From Roseomonas acroporae (lineage in GTDB: Bacteria; Pseudomonadota; Alphaproteobacteria; Acetobacterales; Acetobacteraceae), in NCBI RefSeq assembly GCF_023223525.1, contig NZ_JALPRX010000071.1, positions 39,411 to 103,410 of the forward strand: a stretch of 64,000 bases of DNA. Reading direction: 5' to 3'. The first letter of the stretch is position 1. Each line of letters begins with the position of its first letter. Made by a program: the position numbers and the translations under genes. The notes below the pieces were generated by a model. The model was not told the origin of the DNA and did not search any database. It was given only the letters and a program-made list of their open reading frames with translations. Shown here piece after piece: positions 34,891 to 42,223 of the stretch.

Positions 34891-35973
34891 ATGTCGCCTT
34901 CCGCCCCGCCGAATCCGCCCCGCCCGGCGCCCAAGCTCCGCCAGGTCGCCGCCGAGGCCGGCGTGCACTTCTCCACCGTCTCTCGCGCCCTCAACCCGGC
35001 GACGCGCCATCTCGTCGCCGCGCCGGTCGCGGAGCGGGTGCAGGCGGTGGCGGCACGTCTCGGCTACCGGGTGGACGCGGCGGCCTCGGCGCTGCGCTCG
35101 GGCCGCTCGCGGCTGGTGGGCGCGCTGGTGCCGGGGATCGCCAACCCGGTCTTCGCGCCGATCCTGGCCGGCGCCGCCGCCGCCCTGACCGAGGCCGACC
35201 ACGCGCTGCTGGTGGCCGATCCCGGCGACGACCCCGCGCGCGCCGCCGCCTTCGTGGCCGAGCTGGCCTCGCGCCGGGTGGACGGGATGCTGCTCGCCAC
35301 CGCGGCGCGCGAGCACGACCCGGCCGTCGCCGCCTGCCTGCAGCGAAGCCTGCCCGTGGTGCTGATCAATCGCGCCTGCGCCAGGGGGACGGCGGTGGTA
35401 CCGGCCGTCGTGCCGGACGACGTGGCGGGCATGCGCCTGATCGTCGCGCACCTGTCCGGGCTCGGGCACCGGCGGATCGGGCATCTCGCCGGGCCGGCCA
35501 CGCTGTCCACCGGCCTGCTGCGCCGGCAGGGGTTCGAGCAGGCGATGGCGGAATGCGGCCTGCACGCGGACGGCGACGCGCCGATCGAGGTGGCCGAGGC
35601 GTTCGATCGGCCGGCCGGCCGGCTCGCCGCCGACCGGCTGCTGGCGCGGCCGGACCGGCCGACCGCCCTGGCCTGCGCCAACGATCTCCTGGCGCTGGGC
35701 GCCTACGATGCCTGCTACGCGGCCGGCCTGCGCATCCCGGAGGACATCTCGGTCAGCGGCCACAACGACATGCCGCTGGTGGATATGATCACGCCGGGCC
35801 TGACCACCGTGCGCATCCCGCACGACGCGATGGGCCGGCAGGCGGCGGCCCTGCTGCTGGAGACGATCCGGCGTGGCGCCTCGTCCGGCATCACGGTGCT
35901 GCCACCGACCCTCGTGGTGCGCGGATCCACGGCTCCGCCGGGACGTCGTGGCGCCTCGCACGAACGGCTCTGA
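34891..35973 (+). CDS. LacI family transcriptional regulator
   Basis: A 360-residue regulator. The HTH and hinge are KLRQVAAEAGVHFSTVSRALNPATRHLVAAPVAERVQAVAARLGYRVDAAASALRSGRSRLVGALVP (residues 15-80), followed by a periplasmic-binding-protein-like sensor: DHALLVADPGDDP, RRVDGMLLATAAREHD, GHRRIGHLAGPATLSTGLLRRQGFEQAM, ALACANDLLALGAYDACYAAGLRIPEDISVSGHNDMPLVDMITPGLTTVRIP. The ATG at 34891 gives a normal length. LacI regulators of aromatic pathways are less common than LysR, IclR or MarR. It is divergent from the intradiol dioxygenase and likely represses it through the CAAACGTTTG sites. Confidence 0.93.
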   Translation: MSPSAPPNPPRPAPKLRQVAAEAGVHFSTVSRALNPATRHLVAAPVAERVQAVAARLGYRVDAAASALRSGRSRLVGALVPGIANPVFAPILAGAAAALTEADHALLVADPGDDPARAAAFVAELASRRVDGMLLATAAREHDPAVAACLQRSLPVVLINRACARGTAVVPAVVPDDVAGMRLIVAHLSGLGHRRIGHLAGPATLSTGLLRRQGFEQAMAECGLHADGDAPIEVAEAFDRPAGRLAADRLLARPDRPTALACANDLLALGAYDACYAAGLRIPEDISVSGHNDMPLVDMITPGLTTVRIPHDAMGRQAAALLLETIRRGASSGITVLPPTLVVRGSTAPPGRRGASHERL

Positions 35974-36001
35974 CGCGCGCGCGGCGGCACGGTCGGCCTG
36001 T

Positions 36002-36085
36002 CATACGGGTCCGCACAAGTGCGGACCCGTATGATTCGTCGGTCCGGCGCGCGGCCGCCCCACCAACCCCGCGCGCGATACCGGC
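36002..36085. repeat. Dispersed palindromic repeat, family 3, copy B
   Basis: A perfect 15-bp stem (CATACGGGTCCGCAC / GTGCGGACCCGTATG, 36002-36033, two-base centre AA) is followed by the reverse complement of the GGGCGGCCGCGCGCCG-type block seen at 29856-29891. It lies 28 bp beyond the lacI-type stop and upstream of the convergent bioY end, a good place for bidirectional termination. The rest of the gap to 36343 holds no recognisable gene. Confidence 0.85.
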
Positions 36086-36343
36086 CCGGGTGATCCTGAG
36101 CCGGGCGGCGCAGCGGCAGGGGCGATGGCCGAGGAGGCCGCGGACGCGGTCGGGCCGGAACGGCTGCGGGACCGCGTCCCGCCCTGGCTCGTCGCCGCCG
36201 GTCGGGATCCGCGCCGCCGGGCCGCCTCCGCCCGCCGGCGATCCACGCCGGCCTGGGCAGGTCGGCACGAGGGCGGGCCGGGCAAGTCCCCGCCCGGCAA
36301 GGGCGCAGGGCGCCGGCAGGCCGGTCCCGCGCCCTGCCGCCCG

Positions 36344-36874
36344 TCAGCGCCGGACGGCGCGCAGCACCGCGAAGGCGAGGCCGGTCTTGACCAGGGTCGC
36401 CGGCAGGAACAGCACGAAACCGGCGGCGAGGGCGCGCTCCCAGCCGACGAAGCCTGCGAGCCAGGCGACGCCCGGCACGAACAGGACGAGGTGCGCGGCG
36501 GCGAGCACCAGCGCCTGCCGCGCCCAGCCGCGCCCGGCCAGGCCCGCCAGGGCGGCGGCGGGCAGGAAGCCCAGCAGGTAGCCGGCGGTGGGGCCGGCCA
36601 GCACGGCCGGGCCGGCGGTGCCGGCGGCGAAGACCGGCAGCCCCAGCGACCCCTGCGCGAGGTAGAGCACGACCGAGGCGACGCCGAGCCGGCTGCCGCC
36701 GAGGGCGCCGAGCAGCAGCACGACGAGGCTCTGCAGCGTGGCCGGCACCGGCCAGAAGGGCAGGGCGACCTGTGCCGAGGCCGCGAGCGCCAGCGAGCCC
36801 AGCACGGCGAAGCCGGCGAGGCGCAGGGTGGAGGAGGGGCGGGCGGCATTCCGGTAGGCGATGGCGTGGCGCAT
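36344..36874 (-). CDS. bioY: BioY biotin transporter S component (second copy)
   Basis: A 176-residue membrane protein with about six hydrophobic segments. BioY features: LAASAQVALPFWPVPATLQSLVVLLLGALGGSRLG, VLYLAQGSLGLPVFAAGTAGPAVLAGPTAGYLLGFLPAAALAGLAGRG and FVLFLPATLVKTGLAFAVLRAVRR. The ATG at 36874 is preceded only by low-complexity frame, so this start is preferred. No bioM/bioN genes are adjacent, so it may function alone or with shared ECF energising subunits. It is clearly diverged from the copy at 22705-23256 and stands outside any biotin-enzyme operon. Confidence 0.92.
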   Translation of the reverse strand: MRHAIAYRNAARPSSTLRLAGFAVLGSLALAASAQVALPFWPVPATLQSLVVLLLGALGGSRLGVASVVLYLAQGSLGLPVFAAGTAGPAVLAGPTAGYLLGFLPAAALAGLAGRGWARQALVLAAAHLVLFVPGVAWLAGFVGWERALAAGFVLFLPATLVKTGLAFAVLRAVRR

Positions 36875-37126
36875 GCGGGCTTTTCCGTCGGTTGCGGTTC
36901 CGCCGGCTTGCCATGGCGGCGGTGGCGAGGGCAAGGCGGTGTTGCCCCGCCCTGCCCCGCGCCGTGCGCCGGCCTCGGGGCCCGTTCGAGAGGCCGGCCC
37001 CCTGCCCCGATGCGGGACGCCGGGGCAGGGGGTGGGCCTGCGGCGCTCGGCGCGGTGCGCCGAACCCTTTCCCGGCACGGCGGATCCCTCGCCGCCGCCC
37101 CCGCCGCCGGCTTCCCGGACAGGCGC

Positions 37127-38170
37127 TCAGTCCGGCGCGCCCAGCATGCGGAACAGCTCGGTGAGCTGCGGCCCCATCGGCAGGTTCAGCAGCTCGCCGC
37201 CGGGCAGGCGGCGGGTGAACCAGCGGTCGTAGATGTCGCCGAGCTCGCCGCTGGCGGCGAGGCGCGCGAAGGTCCGGGTGACGAGGTCGGCCATGGTCGG
37301 GTCGCCCCGGCGGAACATCAGCCCGTAGGGCTCGTAGGAGAGCAGCGGGCCGGCGACGCGGAACCGGTCGCCCTCCGGGCTGGTGGCGAGCAGCCCCTGG
37401 AGCAGCACGTCGTCGGTGGCGAAGGCGTCGACCTCGCCGGCGACGAGGCGGGCGAAGGACTGCGCGTGATCGGGGGCCGCGACGAGGTTGATCGGGATGC
37501 GCTGGCGTTCGGCGAGGCTGCGCAGCGCCTCGGCGTTGGTGGTGCCGGCGGTGACCACCACGTTGCGGCCGGCGAGGTCGGCGAAGCGGCGCACCGGGCT
37601 GCCCCGCGGCACCATCAGCCGCGTGCCGGCGACGAAGATGATGGGTGAGAAGGCGACCTGCCGCTCGCGCTCGGCGTTGCTGGTGGTGGAGCCGCATTCG
37701 AGGTCGATCAGCCCGCCGAGCAGCGCGGGGATGCGGCTCGCCGGCGTCACCGGCCGCCATTCGACGGCGAGGTCGCGGCCGAGCGCCTCGCGCGCGGCGG
37801 CGACCACGGCGAGGCAGAGGTCGATCGAATAGCCGACGGGCTGGCGGCGCGCGTCCAGGAAGGAGAAGGGCAGCGAGCTTTCGCGGTAGCCGAGGCGCAG
37901 GCTGCCGCGCGCGGCAGCCTCGCGCAGCGTGCCGGAAAGCGTGGCGGGCGACCCGGCGGAGGGCGAGGCGTCCTGCGCCCTGGCCGGGGCGGTCGGAAGG
38001 GCGAGGGCCCAAGGAATGGTCCAGGCGATGGTCCAGATCAGCGCCGCGCCCAGGCCACGGGCGCGGCCGGCCAGGGCACGGCCCATGCGCCGCATCGCCA
38101 GGGCAGGGCCGGTTGCCGGCATGGCGGCGGCGGGCGCCGCCGCCGGAGATACCGCAGGCACGGCGCTCAT
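37127..38170 (-). CDS. Amino-acid ABC transporter-type periplasmic binding protein (GltI-like)
   Basis: A 347-residue solute-binding protein of family 3. Its long N-terminus has Ala/Pro-rich sequence and then a hydrophobic core (ALIWTIAWTIPWALALPTAPARAQ), so the true signal peptide may begin at an inner Met. The domain includes LRLGYRESSLPFSFLDARRQPVGYSIDLC, LIDLECGSTTSNAERERQVAFSPIIFVAGTRLMVPRGSP, VVVTAGTTNAEALRSL, VDAFATDDVLLQGLLATSPEG and DLVTRTFARLAASGELGDIYDRWF, in the style of glutamate/aspartate receptors. The ATG overlaps the stop of the symporter gene as ATGA. No permease or ATPase is next to it; pairing with a secondary symporter is unusual. Confidence 0.88.
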   Translation of the reverse strand: MSAVPAVSPAAAPAAAMPATGPALAMRRMGRALAGRARGLGAALIWTIAWTIPWALALPTAPARAQDASPSAGSPATLSGTLREAAARGSLRLGYRESSLPFSFLDARRQPVGYSIDLCLAVVAAAREALGRDLAVEWRPVTPASRIPALLGGLIDLECGSTTSNAERERQVAFSPIIFVAGTRLMVPRGSPVRRFADLAGRNVVVTAGTTNAEALRSLAERQRIPINLVAAPDHAQSFARLVAGEVDAFATDDVLLQGLLATSPEGDRFRVAGPLLSYEPYGLMFRRGDPTMADLVTRTFARLAASGELGDIYDRWFTRRLPGGELLNLPMGPQLTELFRMLGAPD

Positions 38171-39480
38171 GCCGGCTGGGTCGCGCCGGCCGCTTCCGCC
38201 GCCTCGGCCTGGTCGAAGGTGCCGGGCGGCGGTTCCGGCAGCACGGCGGCGCCGGGCTCGGGGGTGCGGTCGCCCTCCCACTTGCCGACCACGGCGGCGG
38301 CGAGCGAGTTGCCGATCACGTTGGTGGCGGAGCGGCCCATGTCGAGGAACTGGTCGATGCCGATGATCAGCAGCAGCCCGGCCTCGGGGATGTTGAAGGT
38401 GGAGAGCGTGGCCGCGATGACGACGAGCGAGGCGCGCGGCACGCCGGCCATGCCCTTGCTCGTCAGCATCAGCAGCAGCAGCATCGTCGCCTGCTGCCCC
38501 CAGGAGAGGTCGATGTTGTAGGCCTGCGCGATGAACACCACCGCGAAGGTGCAGTACATCATCGAGCCGTCGAGGTTGAAGGAGTAGCCGAGCGGCAGCA
38601 CGAAGGAGATCACCTTCGGGCTGACGCCGAAGCGGGCGAGCTGCTCCATCAGGCGCGGATAGGCGGCCTCGCTGCTCGCCGTGCTGAAGGCCAGCAGGAA
38701 GGGCTGGCGCACCAGCGAGACCAGCTCGAACACCCGCTTGCCGAAGAAAAGGAAGCCGACCGCGGTGAGCAGGCACCAGAGGATGGCGAGGCCGATGTAG
38801 AACTCCAGCACGAAGGTGCCGTAGGTGACGAGGATGCCCAGGCCCTGCGTCGTGATGATCGCCGCCATCGAGGCGAACACCGCGATCGGCGCCAGCAGCA
38901 TGATGTAGCCGGTCATCTTCAGGATGACGTGCGACAGCTCCTCGATCCACCGCACCAGCACCTGGGCCTTCTCGCCGAGCGCCGCGGCAGCGACGCCGAA
39001 CATCAGCGAGAAGACGACGATCTGCAGGATCTCGTTGCGCGCCATCGCGTCGAACACCGAGACGGGCACGAGGTGGGCCACGAAGTCCTTCAGCGAGAGC
39101 GAGGAGGCGCGGATGCTGCTGGCCGCCCCCGCTTCCGGCAGCGGCAGGTTCAGGCTGGCGCCGGGCTGCATGAGGTTGACGAGCACGAGGCCGAGCAGCA
39201 GCGAGACCAGCGAGGCGGAGACGAACCACAGCATCGCCTTGCCGCCGATCCGCCCCACCGCGCCGACATCGCCCATGTGCGCGACACCGACCACCAGCGT
39301 CGAGAACACCAGCGGCGCGATGATCATCTTGATCAGGCGCAGGAAGATGTCGGTGAACAGCGAGATGTAGCTGGCGATGGAGCGTGCCGTGTTCGGGTCG
39401 GGCCACAGCTCGTGGCAGCCGTAGCCCACCACGATGCCGAGGACCATTGCGACGAGGATGTAGGTGGTGAGGCGCTGCAT
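38167..39480 (-). CDS. Dicarboxylate/amino acid:cation symporter (DAACS family)
   Basis: A 437-residue membrane protein of the GltP/DctA family with about eight transmembrane helices and two re-entrant hairpins. Signature regions: IFLRLIKMIIAPLVFSTLVVGVAHMGDV, SEAAYPRLMEQLARFGVSPKVISFVLPLGYSFNLDGSMMYCTFAVVFIAQ (first hairpin and the Asn-x-Asp-like motif), LTSKGMAGVPRASLVVIAATL and IDQFLDMGRSATNVIGNSLAAAVVGKWEG. It imports dicarboxylates or acidic amino acids with Na+ or H+. The 147-bp upstream gap contains AT-rich sequence suitable for a promoter. Its stop overlaps the binding-protein gene by 4 bp. Confidence 0.92.
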   Translation of the reverse strand: MQRLTTYILVAMVLGIVVGYGCHELWPDPNTARSIASYISLFTDIFLRLIKMIIAPLVFSTLVVGVAHMGDVGAVGRIGGKAMLWFVSASLVSLLLGLVLVNLMQPGASLNLPLPEAGAASSIRASSLSLKDFVAHLVPVSVFDAMARNEILQIVVFSLMFGVAAAALGEKAQVLVRWIEELSHVILKMTGYIMLLAPIAVFASMAAIITTQGLGILVTYGTFVLEFYIGLAILWCLLTAVGFLFFGKRVFELVSLVRQPFLLAFSTASSEAAYPRLMEQLARFGVSPKVISFVLPLGYSFNLDGSMMYCTFAVVFIAQAYNIDLSWGQQATMLLLLMLTSKGMAGVPRASLVVIAATLSTFNIPEAGLLLIIGIDQFLDMGRSATNVIGNSLAAAVVGKWEGDRTPEPGAAVLPEPPPGTFDQAEAAEAAGATQPA

Positions 39481-39627
39481 CGGGGCTCCTCGGCAGGTTG
39501 TGCGGGCGCGCCGCGTCGGGGGCTGCGCCTACTCCACAGGCATTCGGGCACGATGCACAGACGCATCACATTAAAATACGGTCACGAAGATGCACGCTCC
39601 CGTGTGTGTGGCCCGGCCGCGCGGGCC

Positions 39628-40755
39628 TCAGCCGAGGCCGGCGGCGTCCGCGAGCGCCAGCAGCCGCCGCATCGCCGTCGGCAGGGCGGCGCGCGCCTCG
39701 GCGACCGGGCGCAGCTCGGTGCCCGGCGGCGCGTCGAGGCCGGGCAGGGCCGCGGCGTAGAGCCGCATCTCCACCTCGAGATGCGTGAAGCCGTGCCGGG
39801 CGACGCCGGGCAGCAGGCGCCAGGCGTCGCCGGGCACGCCGGGGAAGGGCGCGGCGGCCAGCGCCTCGGCCTCGCCCCAGGGCGCTTCCCGCCAGGGCGT
39901 GCCGGGGATCTCCAGCATGCCGCCGAGCAGCCCCTCGGGCGGCCGCCGCCGCAGCACGGCGCGCCCCGCCCCGTCGAGCAGCAGGAAATGCGCGCCGTGC
40001 CGCAGCGGCCGCGCCGCCTTCGGCGCCTTGCGCGGCAGCGTCGCCGCGATGCCGAGGCGGTGGCCGGCGCAGCCCTCGCGCCAGGGGCAGAGGGCGCAGG
40101 CCGGGTTTCGCGGGGTGCAGATCGTGGCGCCGAGGTCGAACAGCGCCTGCGCGAAGTCGCCGGGCCGGGCGCGCATGGCGGGATCGGCGAGAAAACGCTG
40201 CGCCAGCGCGTCGAGCCTCGGCCGGGCGCCGGGCAGCGGCGCTTCCACCGCGTGCAGCCGCGCCACCACCCGCTCCACGTTGCCGTCGGTCGGCACCGCC
40301 GGCTGGTCGAAGGCGATGGCGGCGACGGCGGCGGCGGTGTAGCGGCCGATGCCGGGCAGGGCGAGCAGCCCCGCCACGGTGTGCGGGAAGCCGCCGGCGG
40401 CGGCCACGGCCTTCGCGCAGGCGTGCAGGTTGCGGGCGCGGGCGTAGTAGCCGAGCCCGGCCCATTCCTCCATCACCTCGGCCTCGGGCGCCGCCGCCAG
40501 CGCCCCGACGGTCGGGAAGCGTTCCAGGAAGCGCCGGTAGCGCGGCCCGACCGTGGCAACGGTGGTCTGCTGGAGCATGATCTCCGACAGCCAGACGCGG
40601 TAGGGATCGGGCCGGCCGCCTCCCGGGGCGCCGGGCGGGGCGCGCCAGGGCAGGGTGCGCCGGTGCCGGTCGTACCATCCGAGCAGGGCGTCGGCGGGGG
40701 TGGCCAAGGGAGCGGCCCAGGGAGCGGCCAAGGGAGCAGTCGGGGGAGTGGTCAC
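39628..40755 (-). CDS. mutY: A/G-specific adenine glycosylase MutY
   Basis: A 375-residue base-excision repair enzyme removing A opposite 8-oxoG. Seen: RTLPWR, the catalytic Glu in VWLSEIMLQQTTV, the helix-hairpin-helix LLALPGIGRYTAAAVAAIAFDQPAVPTDGNVERV with the catalytic Asp, the 4Fe-4S loop C-x6-C-x2-C-x5-C (CTPRNPACALCPWREGC), and a C-terminal NUDIX-like 8-oxoG domain (LRRRPPEGLLGGMLEIPGTPW). The GTG at 40755 is used, but the first 20 residues come from a 12-bp tandem repeat (40703-40750), so a later TTG start is possible. It is divergent from the dciA-like gene, with only 2 bp between the two start codons. Confidence 0.95.
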   Translation of the reverse strand: MTTPPTAPLAAPWAAPLATPADALLGWYDRHRRTLPWRAPPGAPGGGRPDPYRVWLSEIMLQQTTVATVGPRYRRFLERFPTVGALAAAPEAEVMEEWAGLGYYARARNLHACAKAVAAAGGFPHTVAGLLALPGIGRYTAAAVAAIAFDQPAVPTDGNVERVVARLHAVEAPLPGARPRLDALAQRFLADPAMRARPGDFAQALFDLGATICTPRNPACALCPWREGCAGHRLGIAATLPRKAPKAARPLRHGAHFLLLDGAGRAVLRRRPPEGLLGGMLEIPGTPWREAPWGEAEALAAAPFPGVPGDAWRLLPGVARHGFTHLEVEMRLYAAALPGLDAPPGTELRPVAEARAALPTAMRRLLALADAAGLG

Positions 40756-40757
40756 GG

Positions 40758-41228
40758 GTGACGGAAGATAGGTTCGCGGGGCGCTTCTTCGGAGGCCCGA
40801 GGCCGCTCGGCGCGCTGGTGCCGAAGCTGGTGAAGCCGGCGCTGCGCCGGCGCGGCGCGGCGGCGCCGCTGCTGGCGGACTGGCACACGCTGGTCGGCCC
40901 GCAACTCGCCGCCGTGACGGCGCCGCGCTCCCTCACCGGCGGCACGCTGACCATCGCCTGCTCCGGCCCCATGGCCATGGAGCTGACCCACCTCGCCCCC
41001 CAGCTCATGGAGCGGATCAACGCCGGGCTGGGCCAGGTGGCGGTGCAGCGCCTGCGCTTCGTGCAGCGTCCGGTGCAGCCGGGGCAGGGCCCCGCCGCCC
41101 GCCCGGCCCCGCGCGGACCGGCCCCCGTGCCCGATTCGGTGAGCGCGGCACTGGGCACGGTGCCGGGGGAGGGGCTGCGCGCGGCCCTGGCAAAGCTGGC
41201 GCAGGGCGTCTATCGGAACCGCCGATGA
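40758..41228 (+). CDS. DUF721 / DciA-like protein
   Basis: A 156-residue protein with the DUF721 domain: LGALVPKLVKPALRRRGAAAPLLADWHTLVGPQLAAVTAPRSL followed by GGTLTIACSGPMAMELTHLAPQLMERINAGLGQVAVQRLRFVQ. The domain is related to DciA, which assists loading of the replicative helicase DnaB in bacteria lacking DnaC. The GTG at 40758 has GGGGGAG at 40742-40748, a site lying inside mutY's first codons. The C-terminal 50 residues are Pro/Ala-rich. The order mutY-DUF721-dsbA-smc recurs in alphaproteobacteria as far as I know. Confidence 0.88.
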   Translation: MTEDRFAGRFFGGPRPLGALVPKLVKPALRRRGAAAPLLADWHTLVGPQLAAVTAPRSLTGGTLTIACSGPMAMELTHLAPQLMERINAGLGQVAVQRLRFVQRPVQPGQGPAARPAPRGPAPVPDSVSAALGTVPGEGLRAALAKLAQGVYRNRR

Positions 41229-41280
41229 AGCGGGGCGGCCCCCCACCGCCGGCCCGCCGCCCACTCGGGAGAGTGACCGC

Positions 41281-41976
41281 ATGTCCGATATCCCCGCCGC
41301 GCCCCGCCGTGGCCTGATCCTCGCCGCCGGCGCGCTGCTGGCCATGCCGCGAATCGTCCGGGCGCAAGGGGGCGCAGCCGGGGGAACGGCCGGGGGGGCT
41401 GCCGGGAACACGACCGAAACCCCGGCTCCGGCCGCCCCCGCCGCCGCGCCGGAAGGCGACCCGCGCCTGACCGAGCGCGGCATCGGCCGGCTCGACGCGC
41501 CGATGCGGGTGCAGGAGTTCATGTCGCTCACCTGCACCCACTGCGCCCACTTCCACAAGGAGACGCTGCCGAAGGTGAGGACCGAGCTGGTGCAGACCGG
41601 CAAGGTCCGCCTCGTCTGGCGCGACTTCCCGCTGGACGGCCTCGCCCTGGCCGCCGCCATGACCGCCCGCGCCCTGCCGGCCGAGCGCTACGAGGCGTTC
41701 ATCGGCACCCTCTTCGCCACCCAGGACCGCTGGGCCTTCACCCGACGCCAGGACCCGCTGGAGGAGCTGCGGAAGATGGCGGCCCTCGCCGGCATGAACG
41801 CGCAGCAATTCGACGCGGTGCAGGCGGACCAAGCGCTGCGCCGGGCGGTGACGGCCTCGCGTGTCGAGGGCGAGCAGCGCTACCGCGTCGACGCCACGCC
41901 GAGCTTCGTCTTCGGGGACCGCAAGGAATCCGGCGACCTCAGCTTCGAGCGCTTCGCGCAACTGGCCGCGGGCTGA
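41281..41976 (+). CDS. DsbA family thiol:disulfide oxidoreductase
   Basis: A 231-residue exported thioredoxin-fold protein. The N-terminus RRGLILAAGALLAMPRIVRAQ has a twin-arginine-like signal, followed by a low-complexity Gly/Ala/Pro linker (about 30-60). The active site is FMSLTCTHCAHFHKETLPKV (CTHC, about residues 82-85), followed by VRLVWRDFPLDGLALAAAMTARAL and the cis-Pro segment VDATPSFVFGDRKESGDLSFERF. It probably oxidises or isomerises disulfides in the periplasm. It is 52 bp after the DUF721 gene and separated from smc by a family 1 repeat. Confidence 0.92.
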   Translation: MSDIPAAPRRGLILAAGALLAMPRIVRAQGGAAGGTAGGAAGNTTETPAPAAPAAAPEGDPRLTERGIGRLDAPMRVQEFMSLTCTHCAHFHKETLPKVRTELVQTGKVRLVWRDFPLDGLALAAAMTARALPAERYEAFIGTLFATQDRWAFTRRQDPLEELRKMAALAGMNAQQFDAVQADQALRRAVTASRVEGEQRYRVDATPSFVFGDRKESGDLSFERFAQLAAG

Positions 41977-42004
41977 GATTGCGCGGGACCACGGTCGCCG
42001 GGTC

Positions 42005-42160
42005 GGCCTTTTCGGGGAAGGCGCTGCCTTCCCCGGACCCCATCCGCCAGGAACCTCAGGTTCCTGGACCTCCGCCGGCGTTTTCGGTCTCGCGGGCTGA
42101 ACCGCTCGTGGCCAAAACCGAACGGGGGGTTCCAGGGGGGCTTCGCCCCCTGGCGGGGTT
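42005..42160. repeat. Dispersed intergenic repeat, family 1, copy B
   Basis: Inverted relative to 5500-5640. Contains CGGGGAAGGCGCTGCCTTCCCCG, then the palindrome CCAGGAACCT-c-AGGTTCCTGG (about 42049-42069), a variable middle, and CCGAACGGGGG with a following CCAGGGGGGCTTCGCCCCCTGG hairpin. The block around the palindrome matches copy A almost base for base for about 50 bp. It fills the gap between the dsbA-like gene and smc. Confidence 0.8.
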
Positions 42161-42223
42161 CCCCAAGGGGCAGTGCCCCTGGCCGGGGTCCGGGGCGGAG
42201 TCCCGGCACTGGACCATCACCGC

